Shown: positions 16,604 through 25,913 of the stretch, piece by piece
Layout of the letters: each line of letters begins with the position of its first letter
How positions within the stretch are numbered: position 1 is the first letter of the stretch
DNA from: Aureispira sp050633105
GTDB taxonomy: Bacteria; Bacteroidota; Bacteroidia; Chitinophagales; Saprospiraceae
Direction: 5' to 3'
Length of the DNA: 64,000 nt
NCBI GenBank assembly: GCA_050633105.1
Contig: JBOEFW010000059.1
Location: 25,922 to 89,921, forward strand
The notes under the pieces: model-generated
Told to the model about the DNA's origin: nothing
The model's input: the letters and a program-made list of their open reading frames with translations, nothing else
Databases searched by the model: none
Position numbers and translations under genes: made by a program

Positions 16604-17543
16604 AATAGCTTTTTTTTGTAATAGGAAGACCAACGTAGTCTACATTCCATCTTTCTATCTGTGTGTTAATCTATCTGTCAGTTTGGGTAAAAAATGGCAA
16701 GCGCCATTCATAAGGAAAACCAATATGGATTGTCTAATTCTATCTTGGTTAGTGGGTGGGTCCTATTTCCTTGTGTTACAAAGTTAAAACATTTTGTTTT
16801 AAAAACAAGACAACACAAACATTTTGTTTTAAAAAATGAAGCTTTTTTGAAACATTTTCAAATTAGCCTTTTAGAAAGATCTACAAAGTGTTCTTTTTTG
16901 TTTAAGTAATCACTTAAAAAAACATGGCCCCTTAAAGCTAATTGGGGGCCTCAATAAAAGTAGGGTTTTAGATGATCTAGAGTATTCATCATTGAATTGA
17001 TTGTATGACGAGTGAGGTTACTCATCAAAAGAAATAAGTGTATAACCTATCTTGCAAGAGTCATGGTTGCCGTGGGCATATTCTTCCCTTTGGCTTTTGC
17101 TAGCCACAATACTATTAAACAGAATTCAAGGATTTTCTCTTGAATATCTCTAATAAGTCGTCACCACACTAAAAGCAACGCGCTTCATGAGCCCTGACGA
17201 ACTAAAAGTTATACGCTGTGAGGCCTGCGGCGTTCATACAAGACTAGGCTTGCGAACTCCTGTAGTAAAATGGTTATTTTTCCCTAAATCTGCGTTGAAT
17301 CGAACGTAGTTGAGAGTACACTGTAGCCCGCTCAAGCTTTAGTTAGCTACGCTACTACTTCGTGGTCTTTTTACTGCCTTCTTAATAGAACATAAAATCC
17401 ATTGCCTCTTGTCGTAGAAACTGATCTCCTTTTAGAATTTGGAGGGCAACCTCTGTTTTTTTACACTAGATTGGAACAGACGGCAGATTTCTGTAAGATT
17501 AGCAAGTCTTAAAAATTATTATAAAATAAAAATGTATATTTTC
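16604..17543. other. Long intergenic region without a clear gene
   Basis: About 940 bp. It contains a 19-bp direct repeat (AAACATTTTGTTTTAAAAA at 16787-16805 and 16817-16835), a GGCCCC/GGGGCC hairpin (16926-16950) and a more GC-rich block at about 17150-17350. In that block a 40-codon frame (17187-17309) with a CxxC pair (RCEACG) is the only notable reading frame; I would not call it a gene. The rest is AT-rich and without visible features. Confidence 0.5.
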
Positions 17544-18542
17544 TTACAACCAGCCTTTTTCTTGATACCAAGCGATTGTACTCTTAAAACCTTCGTCAAT
17601 AGGTATCGTTTGTTCAAAACCTAACTCGCGAACTGCTTTCTCAGAGCTACAATACCAGGAAGGGCGAGTAATGCGATAAGCCCGATCTTTATTCAAGGCC
17701 ACATCCGCTTTAAACCAAGACTCTGCAATTTGACCAAAAAAACCGAGCACAAAAATAACAAAATGGGGTATTCGAAGTGTGATCGTTTTTTTATCCATGG
17801 CTTTAGAAGCAATTTCTCCCAGCTCTTTCCAGTTGTAACATTCTAAAGAACCCAAAAAATAAACTTCACCAATAGATTCCTCACTAGTCGCCGCGAGGTG
17901 CATGCCTTGTACCAAATCTCTGACATGAATTAAACTCATTTCCTTCGCCTTAAACCCCATCATCGCACTCACACCACCTTTGATCGCCTTAAAAAAAGCA
18001 AAAATTTCGGTATCTCGTGGCCCATAAACACCAGGAGGGCGAACAATGGTCACAGGCACTCGATCGGCGTATTCAAACGTTACTTTTTCTTGTGCTACTT
18101 TGCTATTTCCATAAGGTTCTATTGGGCGCAAAGGATCCTCCTCATTGACAGAACCTCCATAAGGTGCAAAACCAGTAGCGGCCATGCTGCTGGTGACTAA
18201 AACCCGCTTAATTGTCGGGATGAAAACCGCCGCTTCCAACACATTTTTAGTCATATCAACATTACCACGCATAAAATCTGCCTCTGTTGGGACTTTCACG
18301 ACACCAGCAATATGGTAAATATAATGAGCGCCTACAAAAGCTTTTTTCAGGGCTTCTGCATCATTAAGTCCACAAGTGTGCAGCTGTACCGACTTATTTT
18401 CTAGCCATTGTAAATTGCTAGTTGGGCGGACAATAGCATGTACTTCTTGTCCTAATTCTAATAAATAATCTACTAAGTGACTCCCTACAAAACCATTGGC
18501 TCCTGTCACAAAAGAAACAATCTTTTCTTCCATTGTCATCAT
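17544..18542 (-). CDS. NAD(P)-dependent reductase of the extended SDR family, probable ceramide reductase (CerR-like)
   Basis: 332 residues with GANGFVGSHLVDYLLE at the N-terminus (NAD(P) binding), VLVTSSMAATG and the catalytic EPYGNSKVAQE (Tyr and Lys). Members of this family reduce keto groups or epimerise sugars. Here it is divergent from a serine palmitoyltransferase-like gene, with a GNAT acyltransferase gene following. The same three functions make up the Caulobacter ceramide pathway (Spt, CerS, CerR), where CerR reduces 3-oxo-ceramide. The assignment depends on this context. An alternative ATG at 18533 shortens it by three residues. Confidence 0.7.
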   Translation of the reverse strand: MMTMEEKIVSFVTGANGFVGSHLVDYLLELGQEVHAIVRPTSNLQWLENKSVQLHTCGLNDAEALKKAFVGAHYIYHIAGVVKVPTEADFMRGNVDMTKNVLEAAVFIPTIKRVLVTSSMAATGFAPYGGSVNEEDPLRPIEPYGNSKVAQEKVTFEYADRVPVTIVRPPGVYGPRDTEIFAFFKAIKGGVSAMMGFKAKEMSLIHVRDLVQGMHLAATSEESIGEVYFLGSLECYNWKELGEIASKAMDKKTITLRIPHFVIFVLGFFGQIAESWFKADVALNKDRAYRITRPSWYCSSEKAVRELGFEQTIPIDEGFKSTIAWYQEKGWL

Positions 18543-18716
18543 CTTTAACTCTCAACTTTATGTTGAATTTGTTTAATGTTCAGCGACTTACACTAGTAAT
18601 TAGATTACTATACAGGCTCTTCGAGGATGCTTATAGACGCAATTTTTACGACGAATGTATGCTTTTTGATACAAATAGTACTAATTTTGCTCACACATAT
18701 AAAAATAAGCAATCGT

Positions 18717-18745
18717 TTGAATGTGCAAATAGTTGTGTATCTTTA
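18717..18745 (+). promoter_or_regulatory. Candidate Bacteroidota promoter for the spt-like gene
   Basis: TTG at 18717-18719 and TATCTTTA at 18738-18745 with an 18-bp spacer; the second differs from TAnnTTTG only at the last base. Transcription would start near 18752, which supports the ATG at 18794 over an in-frame extension to 18533. Confidence 0.4.
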
Positions 18746-18793
18746 CGAACTAATATACACGACACTTTGTGTTTTAAGATCAAAAATCATTGT

Positions 18794-20017
18794 ATGAGCT
18801 TACACGAAACTGATAAGAAATTACCCTCTTTATTTGATAAATGTTACGATTACACCTATGCTGACGAGGTTAAAGCAGCTGGAATTTACCCTTACTTTCG
18901 TCCAATTGAAGAAAGTGAAGGACCTGTTGTAAAAATGGAGGGCAAATCTGTAATTATGGCGGGTTCCAATAATTATTTAGGTTTGACTGCCCACCCAAAA
19001 GTCAAAGAAGCAACAGTTAATGCTTTAAAAACTTATGGTACCTCTTGTTCTGGTTCTCGTTACCTAACAGGTACCATTCCGTTACATGAAGAATTGGAGC
19101 GTAAATTAGCCGCGTTTGTAGGAAAAGACGCCGCGTTGTTATTTAGCACTGGTTATCAAACCAGCCAAGGGGTCATTCAACCATTGGTTAAACGCAGTGA
19201 CAATATTTTGTCTGATAGAGACAACCACGCTAGTATCCAAGCAGGCAATTTTATCGCCAAGGGATCGACAGGAACTAATGTGATTCGTTACAAACACTGC
19301 GACGTGGCAGACTTGGAGCGAAAGTTGGCTAGCCTTCCTTTGGAAGCAGGTAAATTCATTGTAACCGATGGGGTCTTTAGTACCTTTGGAAACATTGCAG
19401 AATTAGACGCCATTACTAAACTAGCCAAAAAGTATAATGCTAAAACATTGGTCGATGATGCCCACGCTTTTGGGGTCGTTGGAGAGGGTGGCCGAGGAAC
19501 TGCTAGTGAATTTGGAGTAACGGATGACACTGATTTAATCATGTGTACTTTCAGTAAAACATTAGCCTCTTTAGGTGGTTTTGTAGCAGGAGACGAGCGG
19601 GTGATTAACTACCTCAAACACCATTCTCCAGCTTTAATTTTTAGTGCTTCTCCTACACCGTCTTCTGTTGCTGCGGCGATTGCTGCGTTGGATATTGTAG
19701 TGGCAGAGCCAGAACGCGTACAACGCTTGGTTAACAATGCAGAATTTGTTCGTCGGGAATTAAAACAAGCTGGCTTCCAAGTTATTGATGGTCGTACAGC
19801 GATTGTTCCTGTATTGATTGGAGATCAAGAAAAGGCCTTTGGTTTGTGGAAAGGTTTGTTTGACGATGGTATTTTTGTCAATGTTTTCATTCCTCCAGCA
19901 ACACCTCCTAATAAATCTATGATGCGCAACAGTTTTATGGCAACGCATGATAATGACCACTTAGAAAAAGTAGTAGAAAGTTACATCAAAGTTGGGAAGC
20001 GTCTAGGCATTATCTAA
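18794..20017 (+). CDS. spt: Serine palmitoyltransferase-like PLP enzyme (alpha-oxoamine synthase family)
   Basis: 407 residues from the ATG at 18794. The IYPYFRPIEE segment at residues 31-40 and GSNNYLGLTAHPKV are typical of bacterial serine palmitoyltransferases. The PLP lysine is Lys255 in CTFSKTLASLGGF; His145 (DNHAS) and the DDAHAFG motif (Asp221, His224) hold the cofactor. It would condense serine (or cysteate, if sulfonolipids are made) with an acyl thioester as the first step of sphingoid base synthesis. BioF and Kbl are related alternatives, but the neighbours favour sphingolipid synthesis. Confidence 0.85.
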   Translation: MSLHETDKKLPSLFDKCYDYTYADEVKAAGIYPYFRPIEESEGPVVKMEGKSVIMAGSNNYLGLTAHPKVKEATVNALKTYGTSCSGSRYLTGTIPLHEELERKLAAFVGKDAALLFSTGYQTSQGVIQPLVKRSDNILSDRDNHASIQAGNFIAKGSTGTNVIRYKHCDVADLERKLASLPLEAGKFIVTDGVFSTFGNIAELDAITKLAKKYNAKTLVDDAHAFGVVGEGGRGTASEFGVTDDTDLIMCTFSKTLASLGGFVAGDERVINYLKHHSPALIFSASPTPSSVAAAIAALDIVVAEPERVQRLVNNAEFVRRELKQAGFQVIDGRTAIVPVLIGDQEKAFGLWKGLFDDGIFVNVFIPPATPPNKSMMRNSFMATHDNDHLEKVVESYIKVGKRLGII

Positions 20018-20061
20018 CCCCCTTCTTCTCTATATTGTCTTTGAGGCAAGATCAAAAAAGA

Positions 20062-20119
20062 AAACATCTAAATGCAAACTTTGCCTTCATTTTTGTAGGT
20101 TTGCTTTTAGGTGTTTTTT
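20062..20119 (+). terminator. Imperfect hairpin with T-tract after spt
   Basis: AACATCTAAATGCAAAC pairs with GTTTGCTTTTAGGTGTT with two mismatches, followed by a run of T at 20114-20120. It lies between the spt-like gene and the acyltransferase gene and could limit read-through rather than stop it completely. Confidence 0.55.
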
Positions 20120-20203
20120 TATTCCCTTAATATGTTGTTTCTTGAAATGGTTTGTAGCTTTTTTATAGATCAACTTTTATTGACTTTACCACACTTAAAT
20201 CTT

Positions 20204-21361
20204 ATGGCTAACATAACCATCAAAATAGCACATTCTAAAGCAGAAAAGAAGGCCTTCATGATGTTGCCTTTTGCTATCTATAAAAATAATAAATATTGGG
20301 TACCGCCTTTGCTTATGGATATGCGCCACATGTTTGGTATTAGTACCTTAACAGATCGCGCTCTAGGTATCAAGGGAAAACATCCATTTTATGAATATGG
20401 TCAGATGAAATTTTTCATGGCCTATCAAAATGGTAAAGCGGTAGGGCGTATTGCAGCTATTAATAATCCTAGGTATAATGAATTCCATCCTGAAGAAGGA
20501 GGAACTGGTTTCTTTGGGTTCTTTGATTGCATCAATGACCAAGAAGTCGCCAATGCTTTGTTTGATTCCGTTCATGATTGGCTCAAAAAACACGAACTGA
20601 CCAAAATGCAAGGCCCAGCTAGCCCATCCTCTTCCTATGATTTTGGCTTGCTTACAGATGGGTTTGATGATATGCCAAGAGTAGATATGCCTTACCAACA
20701 TGAGTATTATAAAGAACTCATTACCAATTATGGTTTCCCTTGTCGCCAAGAGTTATTGGCGTATAAAATGGATGCGGAGACCGTCTATAATAATGAAAAA
20801 CTCAGACGTGGAGCAGCCTTAGTTCAGAAACGTTATAAGGTAGAAATTCGCCCTATTAATATGAAAAGCCTCCACACAGAGGTTAAAAAAATCAAAGAAG
20901 TCTACAATCGAGCCTGGGAGCCATTGTGGGGAATAGTCCCTTTAACAGATGCAGAAATCGATGCTTATGCTGAGAAATTCAAATTAGTTGCTATTCCTGA
21001 ACTAGTCCCTTTTATTTATGTAGATGGGAAATTAGCTGGGATGGCTGTTGCTATGCTCGATTTTAATAGTATTCTAAAACAAATGAATGGCAAGCTCTTT
21101 CCAAATGGTTATAAGCTCTTTACTGATAGAAATAAAGTGAAGTGGATGCGTGTTATTTTGTTGGGAATTTTTCCTGAATACCAAGGCAAAGGGCTTGATG
21201 CTGTTGTTTATAAACACCTCATTGATAGTGGCCTAAAACATGGATTTAAATACTGTGAAGGCAGCTATATCCTCAAAGATAATGAAATGATGAATCGAGG
21301 AATGCGTGCTGTTAGTGGAGAAGTCTACAAGGAGTATAAGATCTATGAGAAGGAAATTTAA
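20204..21361 (+). CDS. GNAT-fold N-acyltransferase, candidate bacterial ceramide synthase
   Basis: 385 residues from the ATG at 20204 (MANITIKIAHSKAEKKAF); the upstream extension is hydrophobic and lies in the terminator region. It shows a YghO-like layout: FYEYGQMKFFMAYQNGKAVGRIAAI in the N-terminal half and RVILLGIFPEYQGKGLDAVVY, a GNAT acyl-CoA binding motif, in the C-terminal half. The bacterial ceramide synthase of Caulobacter is a GNAT-type enzyme that N-acylates the sphingoid base. With an spt-like and a reductase gene beside it, that role is plausible, but it is inferred. Confidence 0.68.
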   Translation: MANITIKIAHSKAEKKAFMMLPFAIYKNNKYWVPPLLMDMRHMFGISTLTDRALGIKGKHPFYEYGQMKFFMAYQNGKAVGRIAAINNPRYNEFHPEEGGTGFFGFFDCINDQEVANALFDSVHDWLKKHELTKMQGPASPSSSYDFGLLTDGFDDMPRVDMPYQHEYYKELITNYGFPCRQELLAYKMDAETVYNNEKLRRGAALVQKRYKVEIRPINMKSLHTEVKKIKEVYNRAWEPLWGIVPLTDAEIDAYAEKFKLVAIPELVPFIYVDGKLAGMAVAMLDFNSILKQMNGKLFPNGYKLFTDRNKVKWMRVILLGIFPEYQGKGLDAVVYKHLIDSGLKHGFKYCEGSYILKDNEMMNRGMRAVSGEVYKEYKIYEKEI

Positions 21362-21379
21362 TTTCCTGATCTATCTGCT

Positions 21380-21468
21380 TGGTAAAAATGAGTTATACCT
21401 TTTATCTAGAAACTCGCCTTAGATTGGAATGTTTTTAGTTTAAGAAGGGTGAAACTCATTTTTTACCA
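21380..21468 (+). terminator. Long-loop inverted repeat after the acyltransferase gene
   Basis: TGGTAAAAATGAGTT (21380-21394) pairs with AACTCATTTTTTACCA (21453-21468) with one bulged base; the loop is about 58 nt. It may end the acyltransferase transcript or shield its 3' end. The long loop makes a classical terminator doubtful. Confidence 0.4.
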
Positions 21469-21509
21469 CTAGTTAGTGCTTTGTAGCGCTTCTTTTAATC
21501 CCTTCTCGT

Positions 21510-22220
21510 ATGCTATCCTTACGTCTTCCCTTATTATTTGTTGTTGTCCTTATCCTTCTTCTACCTTCTTGTCGCAAAGCCACCTCTTCTAATGAGGTTC
21601 AGCAGAATAAAATTGAAACGGTGTTTACCGTCATTTACAATAACTTTAATAAGACCACTTCTGCTACCGCTCGATTTTCTGTTTACAATTTAGCCAATAC
21701 TGGGCAATTTCTAGAACTATCCAATAATGCCACCATCCTATTTGATGGAAATCCTATGATTTGGAATTCAGAAAGCAGGAAATATGAGTGGAACTCGCCT
21801 GTTGGAAATGGGCTGTCATCAGGTACCTTTTCCTATACCAATAATAATGGAGAAACCTACCTCAATACTGTAACAGCCTATCCCATTACACTTCCCACTG
21901 ATTTAGATACTATTCCTAAAGATAGTGCCTACGACCTAACCTGGGTAGGAGATGTTAGTCAGGTCAACCAACTGTTCGTTTATGCGACAGAAACGGCTGA
22001 TTACACACAAGAAAAATCTTTAGGCGCTTACTATAGAGCTGTCCCTTACAACGATGCCGTTAGCATTACCATCCCTCAACATGATTTAGCGGCAACTACT
22101 GCTAACAGTCTCTATTTCTGGATTGAAAACCAAGACCGTACAAGCTTATTACAAAACGCTTCTGGAGAAGGTATGCTTATGGGGGTTTATATAGATGGTA
22201 AAGGAGTACGAGTAAAGTAA
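21510..22220 (+). CDS. Lipoprotein of unknown function
   Basis: 236 residues. The N-terminus has a hydrophobic core ending in the lipobox LLPSC (Cys about residue 22), so it is probably lipid-anchored in the outer membrane. The mature part has strand-rich, Asn- and Thr-rich sequence (TARFSVYNLANTGQF, FSYTNNNGETYLNTVTAYP) reminiscent of immunoglobulin-like folds. No family recognised. It stands alone on the plus strand between the ceramide locus and the AraC gene. Confidence 0.72.
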   Translation: MLSLRLPLLFVVVLILLLPSCRKATSSNEVQQNKIETVFTVIYNNFNKTTSATARFSVYNLANTGQFLELSNNATILFDGNPMIWNSESRKYEWNSPVGNGLSSGTFSYTNNNGETYLNTVTAYPITLPTDLDTIPKDSAYDLTWVGDVSQVNQLFVYATETADYTQEKSLGAYYRAVPYNDAVSITIPQHDLAATTANSLYFWIENQDRTSLLQNASGEGMLMGVYIDGKGVRVK

Positions 22221-22326
22221 GAACAAGGCGTAGTCATTAATTCATTCCTAAAATGAGGAGACAAAATTCTAAAATCGTCGAAAAAATATCATTATTCACT
22301 AAATTTCAAACAATTACACCAATACA

Positions 22327-23157
22327 TTGGGCAATAAATTAATTACATATAACAATCACAGAATCATCCTCTCGCATGAGCGGAAAAATAAGGTTGTAAG
22401 AGATATTTACCCCACTCAACACCTTTTGACCTATATAAGAGAAGGCGTATTAAAAATAAAACAAGGAAAAGAAGTTTTGTGTTTTTCTAAAGGAGAGTTT
22501 GTCCTACTAAAAAAATATACACAAGTAACAATAACAAAAACTTGGTGTAAAGGAGGGATTAAATTCTCAAGTATTGTTTTTGCTTTTCAGGAAGATTTGA
22601 TTCAAGAAATTTTTTCTCAATTAAATCTTACAACAAAAAACAAAGCCCTCTCTGAAAATGTTCGAGGGATCAAATCCAACCCTGTTTTAGATCAATTTAT
22701 CCAATCTCTACAACTGTTTTTTGAAAAAGGAATAGAGATGGATAATCTATTGGCAAAGCTAAAAACGACAGAAGCTATAATAGGGCTTATTAAAACGGAT
22801 AAGGACTTAGCCTATCAATTACAAAACTTCTCCATAAAAAGTAAAGCCGATTTGCATCAGTACATGAATTTTCATTACTTGGAAAATAAAAAGTTAACCG
22901 ACTTTGCTAAAGGCTCTGGTAGAAGCCTTTCCGTTTTTAAAAAAGATTTTAAGGCAATTTACAATGTCTCTCCTGCTAAATGGTTAAAAAACAAGCGGCT
23001 AGATTATGCTTATAAATTATTAACTACAACCCATAGAAAATCTTCAGAGATTTATCTAGAATGTGGCTTTGAAGATTTAGCTCATTTTAGCAAATCTTTT
23101 AAAAATAAATTTCAAATAAATCCGTCCTCTATTAAACCCTTACAGACAAGTAAATAA
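22327..23157 (+). CDS. AraC family transcriptional regulator
   Basis: 276 residues. The frame opens with TTG at 22327; no ATG precedes the conserved part in this frame, so TTG is taken as the start, with some doubt. An N-terminal sensor region (TYIREGVLKIKQGKEVLCFSKGEFVLLKK) is followed by a C-terminal double helix-turn-helix (about 185-270) with LSVFKKDFKAIYNVSPAKWLKNKRLDYAYKLL and the closing CGFEDLAHFSKSFKNKF. It probably controls the SDR-nitroreductase-hydrolase run that starts 75 bp downstream. Confidence 0.88.
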   Translation: MGNKLITYNNHRIILSHERKNKVVRDIYPTQHLLTYIREGVLKIKQGKEVLCFSKGEFVLLKKYTQVTITKTWCKGGIKFSSIVFAFQEDLIQEIFSQLNLTTKNKALSENVRGIKSNPVLDQFIQSLQLFFEKGIEMDNLLAKLKTTEAIIGLIKTDKDLAYQLQNFSIKSKADLHQYMNFHYLENKKLTDFAKGSGRSLSVFKKDFKAIYNVSPAKWLKNKRLDYAYKLLTTTHRKSSEIYLECGFEDLAHFSKSFKNKFQINPSSIKPLQTSK

Positions 23158-23232
23158 GTCTTTTTAGACAAGCAACATCGTGCTATTAACGCTACTTTTG
23201 TATCTAATAATTAACTCAAAAAATAATTAGAT

Positions 23233-24087
23233 ATGAAATCAGTTTTGATAACTGGAGCAAGTTCTGGCTTTGGGAAAATGCTTACAGAACAATTATCTGC
23301 AAAGTCTCAATACAACATTATTGCGACCATGCGGAATACCAACTCATCCAATAATAAAGTTAAACAACAATTAGAAAAACTTCCAAATGTTGAAGTTTTA
23401 GAATTGGACGTCACTTCACAAAAAGAAGTTGATACTATAACAGCATTGATCCTCCAAAAATATCAATCCATTGATATTTTAATCAATAATGCAGGAGTAT
23501 TTGGTGGTGGTTTGTTAGAAGCACACAGCATAAACCAAGTTCAAAAACTATTTGATATAAATGTCTATGCTCCCCTTCGATTGATGAAAGCCACTTTACC
23601 ATCCATGCGAGACCAACAAGATGGATTAATTATTAATTTATCTAGCATGTTAGGTTTTTTCTCTATCCCTCTTAATTCCGTTTATTCTGCTACAAAATTC
23701 GCGCTGGAAGCATTAGTTACAGGTTCTTATTCAGAACTAATACAAAAAGGAGTTGAAAATATTTTAGTTGAACCTGGTTCTTTCCCAACTAAATTATATG
23801 AAAAAGCAGGAATAAAAGCAGACTTACCTGACATTACCAGTTCCTATGATGGAATGGCTGAGCAAATGGCTGCGTATGCGAACAAGGCTGTTTATGCCGC
23901 CGTACAAAAACATACCCCTAATCCAGTTGCTGTCGTCGAAAAGATTATAAGCCTTATAGAAATGGAAAAAGGAACACGTCCTATGAGAAATCCTATAGAC
24001 CATATTTCAGGAGAAGAGTTTGCTCAAAAAGTAGCAGATGACATTTCTATACTTCATCAAACTCAAATGAAAGCTTATGGATTTTAA
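23233..24087 (+). CDS. Short-chain dehydrogenase/reductase
   Basis: 284 residues with GASSGFGKMLTEQ at residues 7-19 (NADP binding), NNAGVFGGG, the catalytic Ser in NLSSMLGF and Tyr/Lys in SVYSATKFALEAL. The C-terminal extension fits SDRs that act on small carbonyl compounds. It is the first gene of a compact run with a nitroreductase and a metallohydrolase and lies directly behind an AraC regulator. The substrate is not known. Confidence 0.88.
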   Translation: MKSVLITGASSGFGKMLTEQLSAKSQYNIIATMRNTNSSNNKVKQQLEKLPNVEVLELDVTSQKEVDTITALILQKYQSIDILINNAGVFGGGLLEAHSINQVQKLFDINVYAPLRLMKATLPSMRDQQDGLIINLSSMLGFFSIPLNSVYSATKFALEALVTGSYSELIQKGVENILVEPGSFPTKLYEKAGIKADLPDITSSYDGMAEQMAAYANKAVYAAVQKHTPNPVAVVEKIISLIEMEKGTRPMRNPIDHISGEEFAQKVADDISILHQTQMKAYGF

Positions 24088-24097
24088 ATCGAAAAAA

Positions 24098-24709
24098 ATG
24101 AATGTAATTGATACAATAATTCAAGACAGAAAGGCTACTAGGTTTTATGATCCTACTTTTAAAATAGACTCAGAAACAACAGAAAGACTTATAAAACTGG
24201 GACAAGCAGCACCTAGTTCTTTTAATATCCAACATTGTAGATTTCTTGTGGTAAGAGATCAAGAATTACGGCAACAAATAAGATCTATAGCAATGAATCA
24301 AGCACAAATAACAGATGCTTCATTGCTTATTGTTGTCTGTGCAAAAATAGATTCTTGGAAAGAAGACATTTCTCAGAAATGGAACCATACTAGTAAACAG
24401 GTGCAGGGATTTATACGCCAAAGTATAGATGAGTTTTATCAAAACAATACAACCATGCAAAGGGACGAAGCCATACGTTCAAGTGGAATGGCAAGTCAAA
24501 ATTTAATGCTGGCAGCACAGGGAATGGGGTTGCAATCAGGTGCATTAGTTGGGTTTGATTTTAAAAAAGTAGCAAAATTAATTCATTTACCTAACAACTA
24601 TATTATTTCAAATTTTATAGTCATAGGAAGAAGTAACGAAGTGGACTCCCCAAAATCCCCTCGGTTGCCCTTGACTCATGTCCTATTTGAAAACACTTTT
24701 AAATTATGA
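24098..24709 (+). CDS. Nitroreductase family FMN oxidoreductase
   Basis: 203 residues from the ATG at 24098 (MNVIDTIIQDRKATRFYDPTF), which leaves 10 bp after the SDR stop; a start at 24077 would overlap it. RKATR and QAAPSSFNIQHCRFLVVRD form the FMN binding part, and GMASQNLMLAAQGMGLQSGALVGFD is the typical C-terminal helix and loop. Such enzymes reduce nitro groups, quinones or enones with NAD(P)H. Its last bases overlap the next start. Confidence 0.88.
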   Translation: MNVIDTIIQDRKATRFYDPTFKIDSETTERLIKLGQAAPSSFNIQHCRFLVVRDQELRQQIRSIAMNQAQITDASLLIVVCAKIDSWKEDISQKWNHTSKQVQGFIRQSIDEFYQNNTTMQRDEAIRSSGMASQNLMLAAQGMGLQSGALVGFDFKKVAKLIHLPNNYIISNFIVIGRSNEVDSPKSPRLPLTHVLFENTFKL

Positions 24710-25461
24710 TAAAATTATATGTTTTATACGCAGGAGATATCATTTGTAGAGATATTTCTTACCTCAACGAAGGTATTTCTGAAACAGGAGAAATCGCATT
24801 GGCAAATCCAGTTTTCTTAATTCAACATCCCAAAGGTTGGGTAATGTGGGATGCTGGTTTATCTGATGAACTCATTCATCAAAAAGAAGGTATTGAAGCA
24901 TGGATATTCCATTTGAGTATGAAAAAAACACTCTTGTCTCAATTTGAAGATATTGGTATTCACCCAAGTGACATTGACTATTTTGCTTTTTCCCATATAC
25001 ATAATGATCACACAGGAAATGCAAATTATTTCAAATCTGCAACATTGGTGATGCAAGAAAAGGAATACGACATAGCCTTTAATCCAAATCAAAGACCAAT
25101 CAACTACAACGATTATAGCGAGTTAGAAAATTCGGAAGTCATTAAACTCAATGGTGATTATGATTTGTTTGGAGATGGAACGATACAGTTTATTGCGACT
25201 TCTGGGCATACTCCAGGGCATCAATCATTACTAGTAAGATTAGAAGAAACAGGTTCAGTTATTATTTCTGGAGACATTGCCTACTATAAAGAAAACTATC
25301 AAAACAAGGGTATTCCTACCTTCAATATTAATAAAGAAGAGAGTTTGGTTTCGATCAAGAATATCCAACAACTGGTAAAGCGTGAAAATGCTCAACTTTG
25401 GATCCAACATGACAAAGCGCATTTTGAAACGCTAAAACTTAGCCCTAATTATTATCAATAA
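24706..25461 (+). CDS. Metallo-beta-lactamase fold hydrolase, AHL-lactonase-like
   Basis: 251 residues with the metal motif SHIHNDHTGN (His97, His99, Asp101, His102), a further His in SGHTPGHQS, Asp in ISGDIAYY and a closing His in IQHDKAHFE. The order and length fit the quorum-quenching lactonase branch (AiiA/AttM-like), but lactone specificity is not proven by these motifs. It overlaps the nitroreductase stop by 4 bp (ATGA), so it is translationally coupled. Confidence 0.82.
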   Translation: MIKLYVLYAGDIICRDISYLNEGISETGEIALANPVFLIQHPKGWVMWDAGLSDELIHQKEGIEAWIFHLSMKKTLLSQFEDIGIHPSDIDYFAFSHIHNDHTGNANYFKSATLVMQEKEYDIAFNPNQRPINYNDYSELENSEVIKLNGDYDLFGDGTIQFIATSGHTPGHQSLLVRLEETGSVIISGDIAYYKENYQNKGIPTFNINKEESLVSIKNIQQLVKRENAQLWIQHDKAHFETLKLSPNYYQ

Positions 25462-25527
25462 ATGATAAAGCATTTTATTATGACCGTTGCTTGCATAGTT
25501 ACTTTCTTGCAACACTAAAAAAAAACA

Positions 25528-25905
25528 ATGGAAATTGAAAAAATAAAAACAACAATTAACAATAACTATATTCATGGAGCATTTAATGAAACAAATATTG
25601 ATGCTTTTAAGACCATCTTTCATCCTGAGTTTTCAATTATCAATATTCAAGAAAATAGAACCTTCTTTCAATTTACGAGAGATATGTGGGAAGACGTTTT
25701 AATGAAACGAAAGGAAAACCAAGAATTTGATTATTCTTCTATTGCTTTGTCTCCAGTATATAAAAATATAAATGTTGTTGAAAAGAAAGCAAGTGTAACC
25801 CTTGAATTATGGCTTAATGATAACATGGTCTATACCGATTTTTTGTTGCTTATAAAAATTGATAACGACTGGAAAATAGTTTCCAAAATTTACCACGAAT
25901 ATTAA
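25528..25905 (+). CDS. NTF2-like protein (putative lumazine-binding/SnoaL type)
   Basis: 125 residues forming one predicted cone-shaped alpha+beta domain: an N-terminal helix (IKTTINNNYIHGAFNETNIDAF), FHPEFSIINI and a C-terminal strand pair ending in LLIKIDNDWKIVSKIYHEY, as in the putative lumazine-binding family of the NTF2 superfamily. It may bind or isomerise a small molecule. It lies 66 bp after the hydrolase gene and ends at a terminator, so it is the last gene of that run. Confidence 0.75.
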   Translation: MEIEKIKTTINNNYIHGAFNETNIDAFKTIFHPEFSIINIQENRTFFQFTRDMWEDVLMKRKENQEFDYSSIALSPVYKNINVVEKKASVTLELWLNDNMVYTDFLLLIKIDNDWKIVSKIYHEY

Positions 25906-25913
25906 ACTAATTT

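Noticed and set aside
16694..16909. 71-codon open frame in the long gap
   Set aside because: It is made largely of a 19-bp direct repeat and AT-rich sequence, and has no recognisable protein features.
17280..17330. GTTCGATTC on the minus strand near 17300, like a tRNA T-loop
   Set aside because: The flanking bases do not form a T-stem, and no acceptor, D or anticodon arm can be found around it.
18533..18793. N-terminal extension of the spt-like protein by 87 residues
   Set aside because: The extension overlaps the divergent reductase gene and the candidate promoter, and its sequence is unlike the family.
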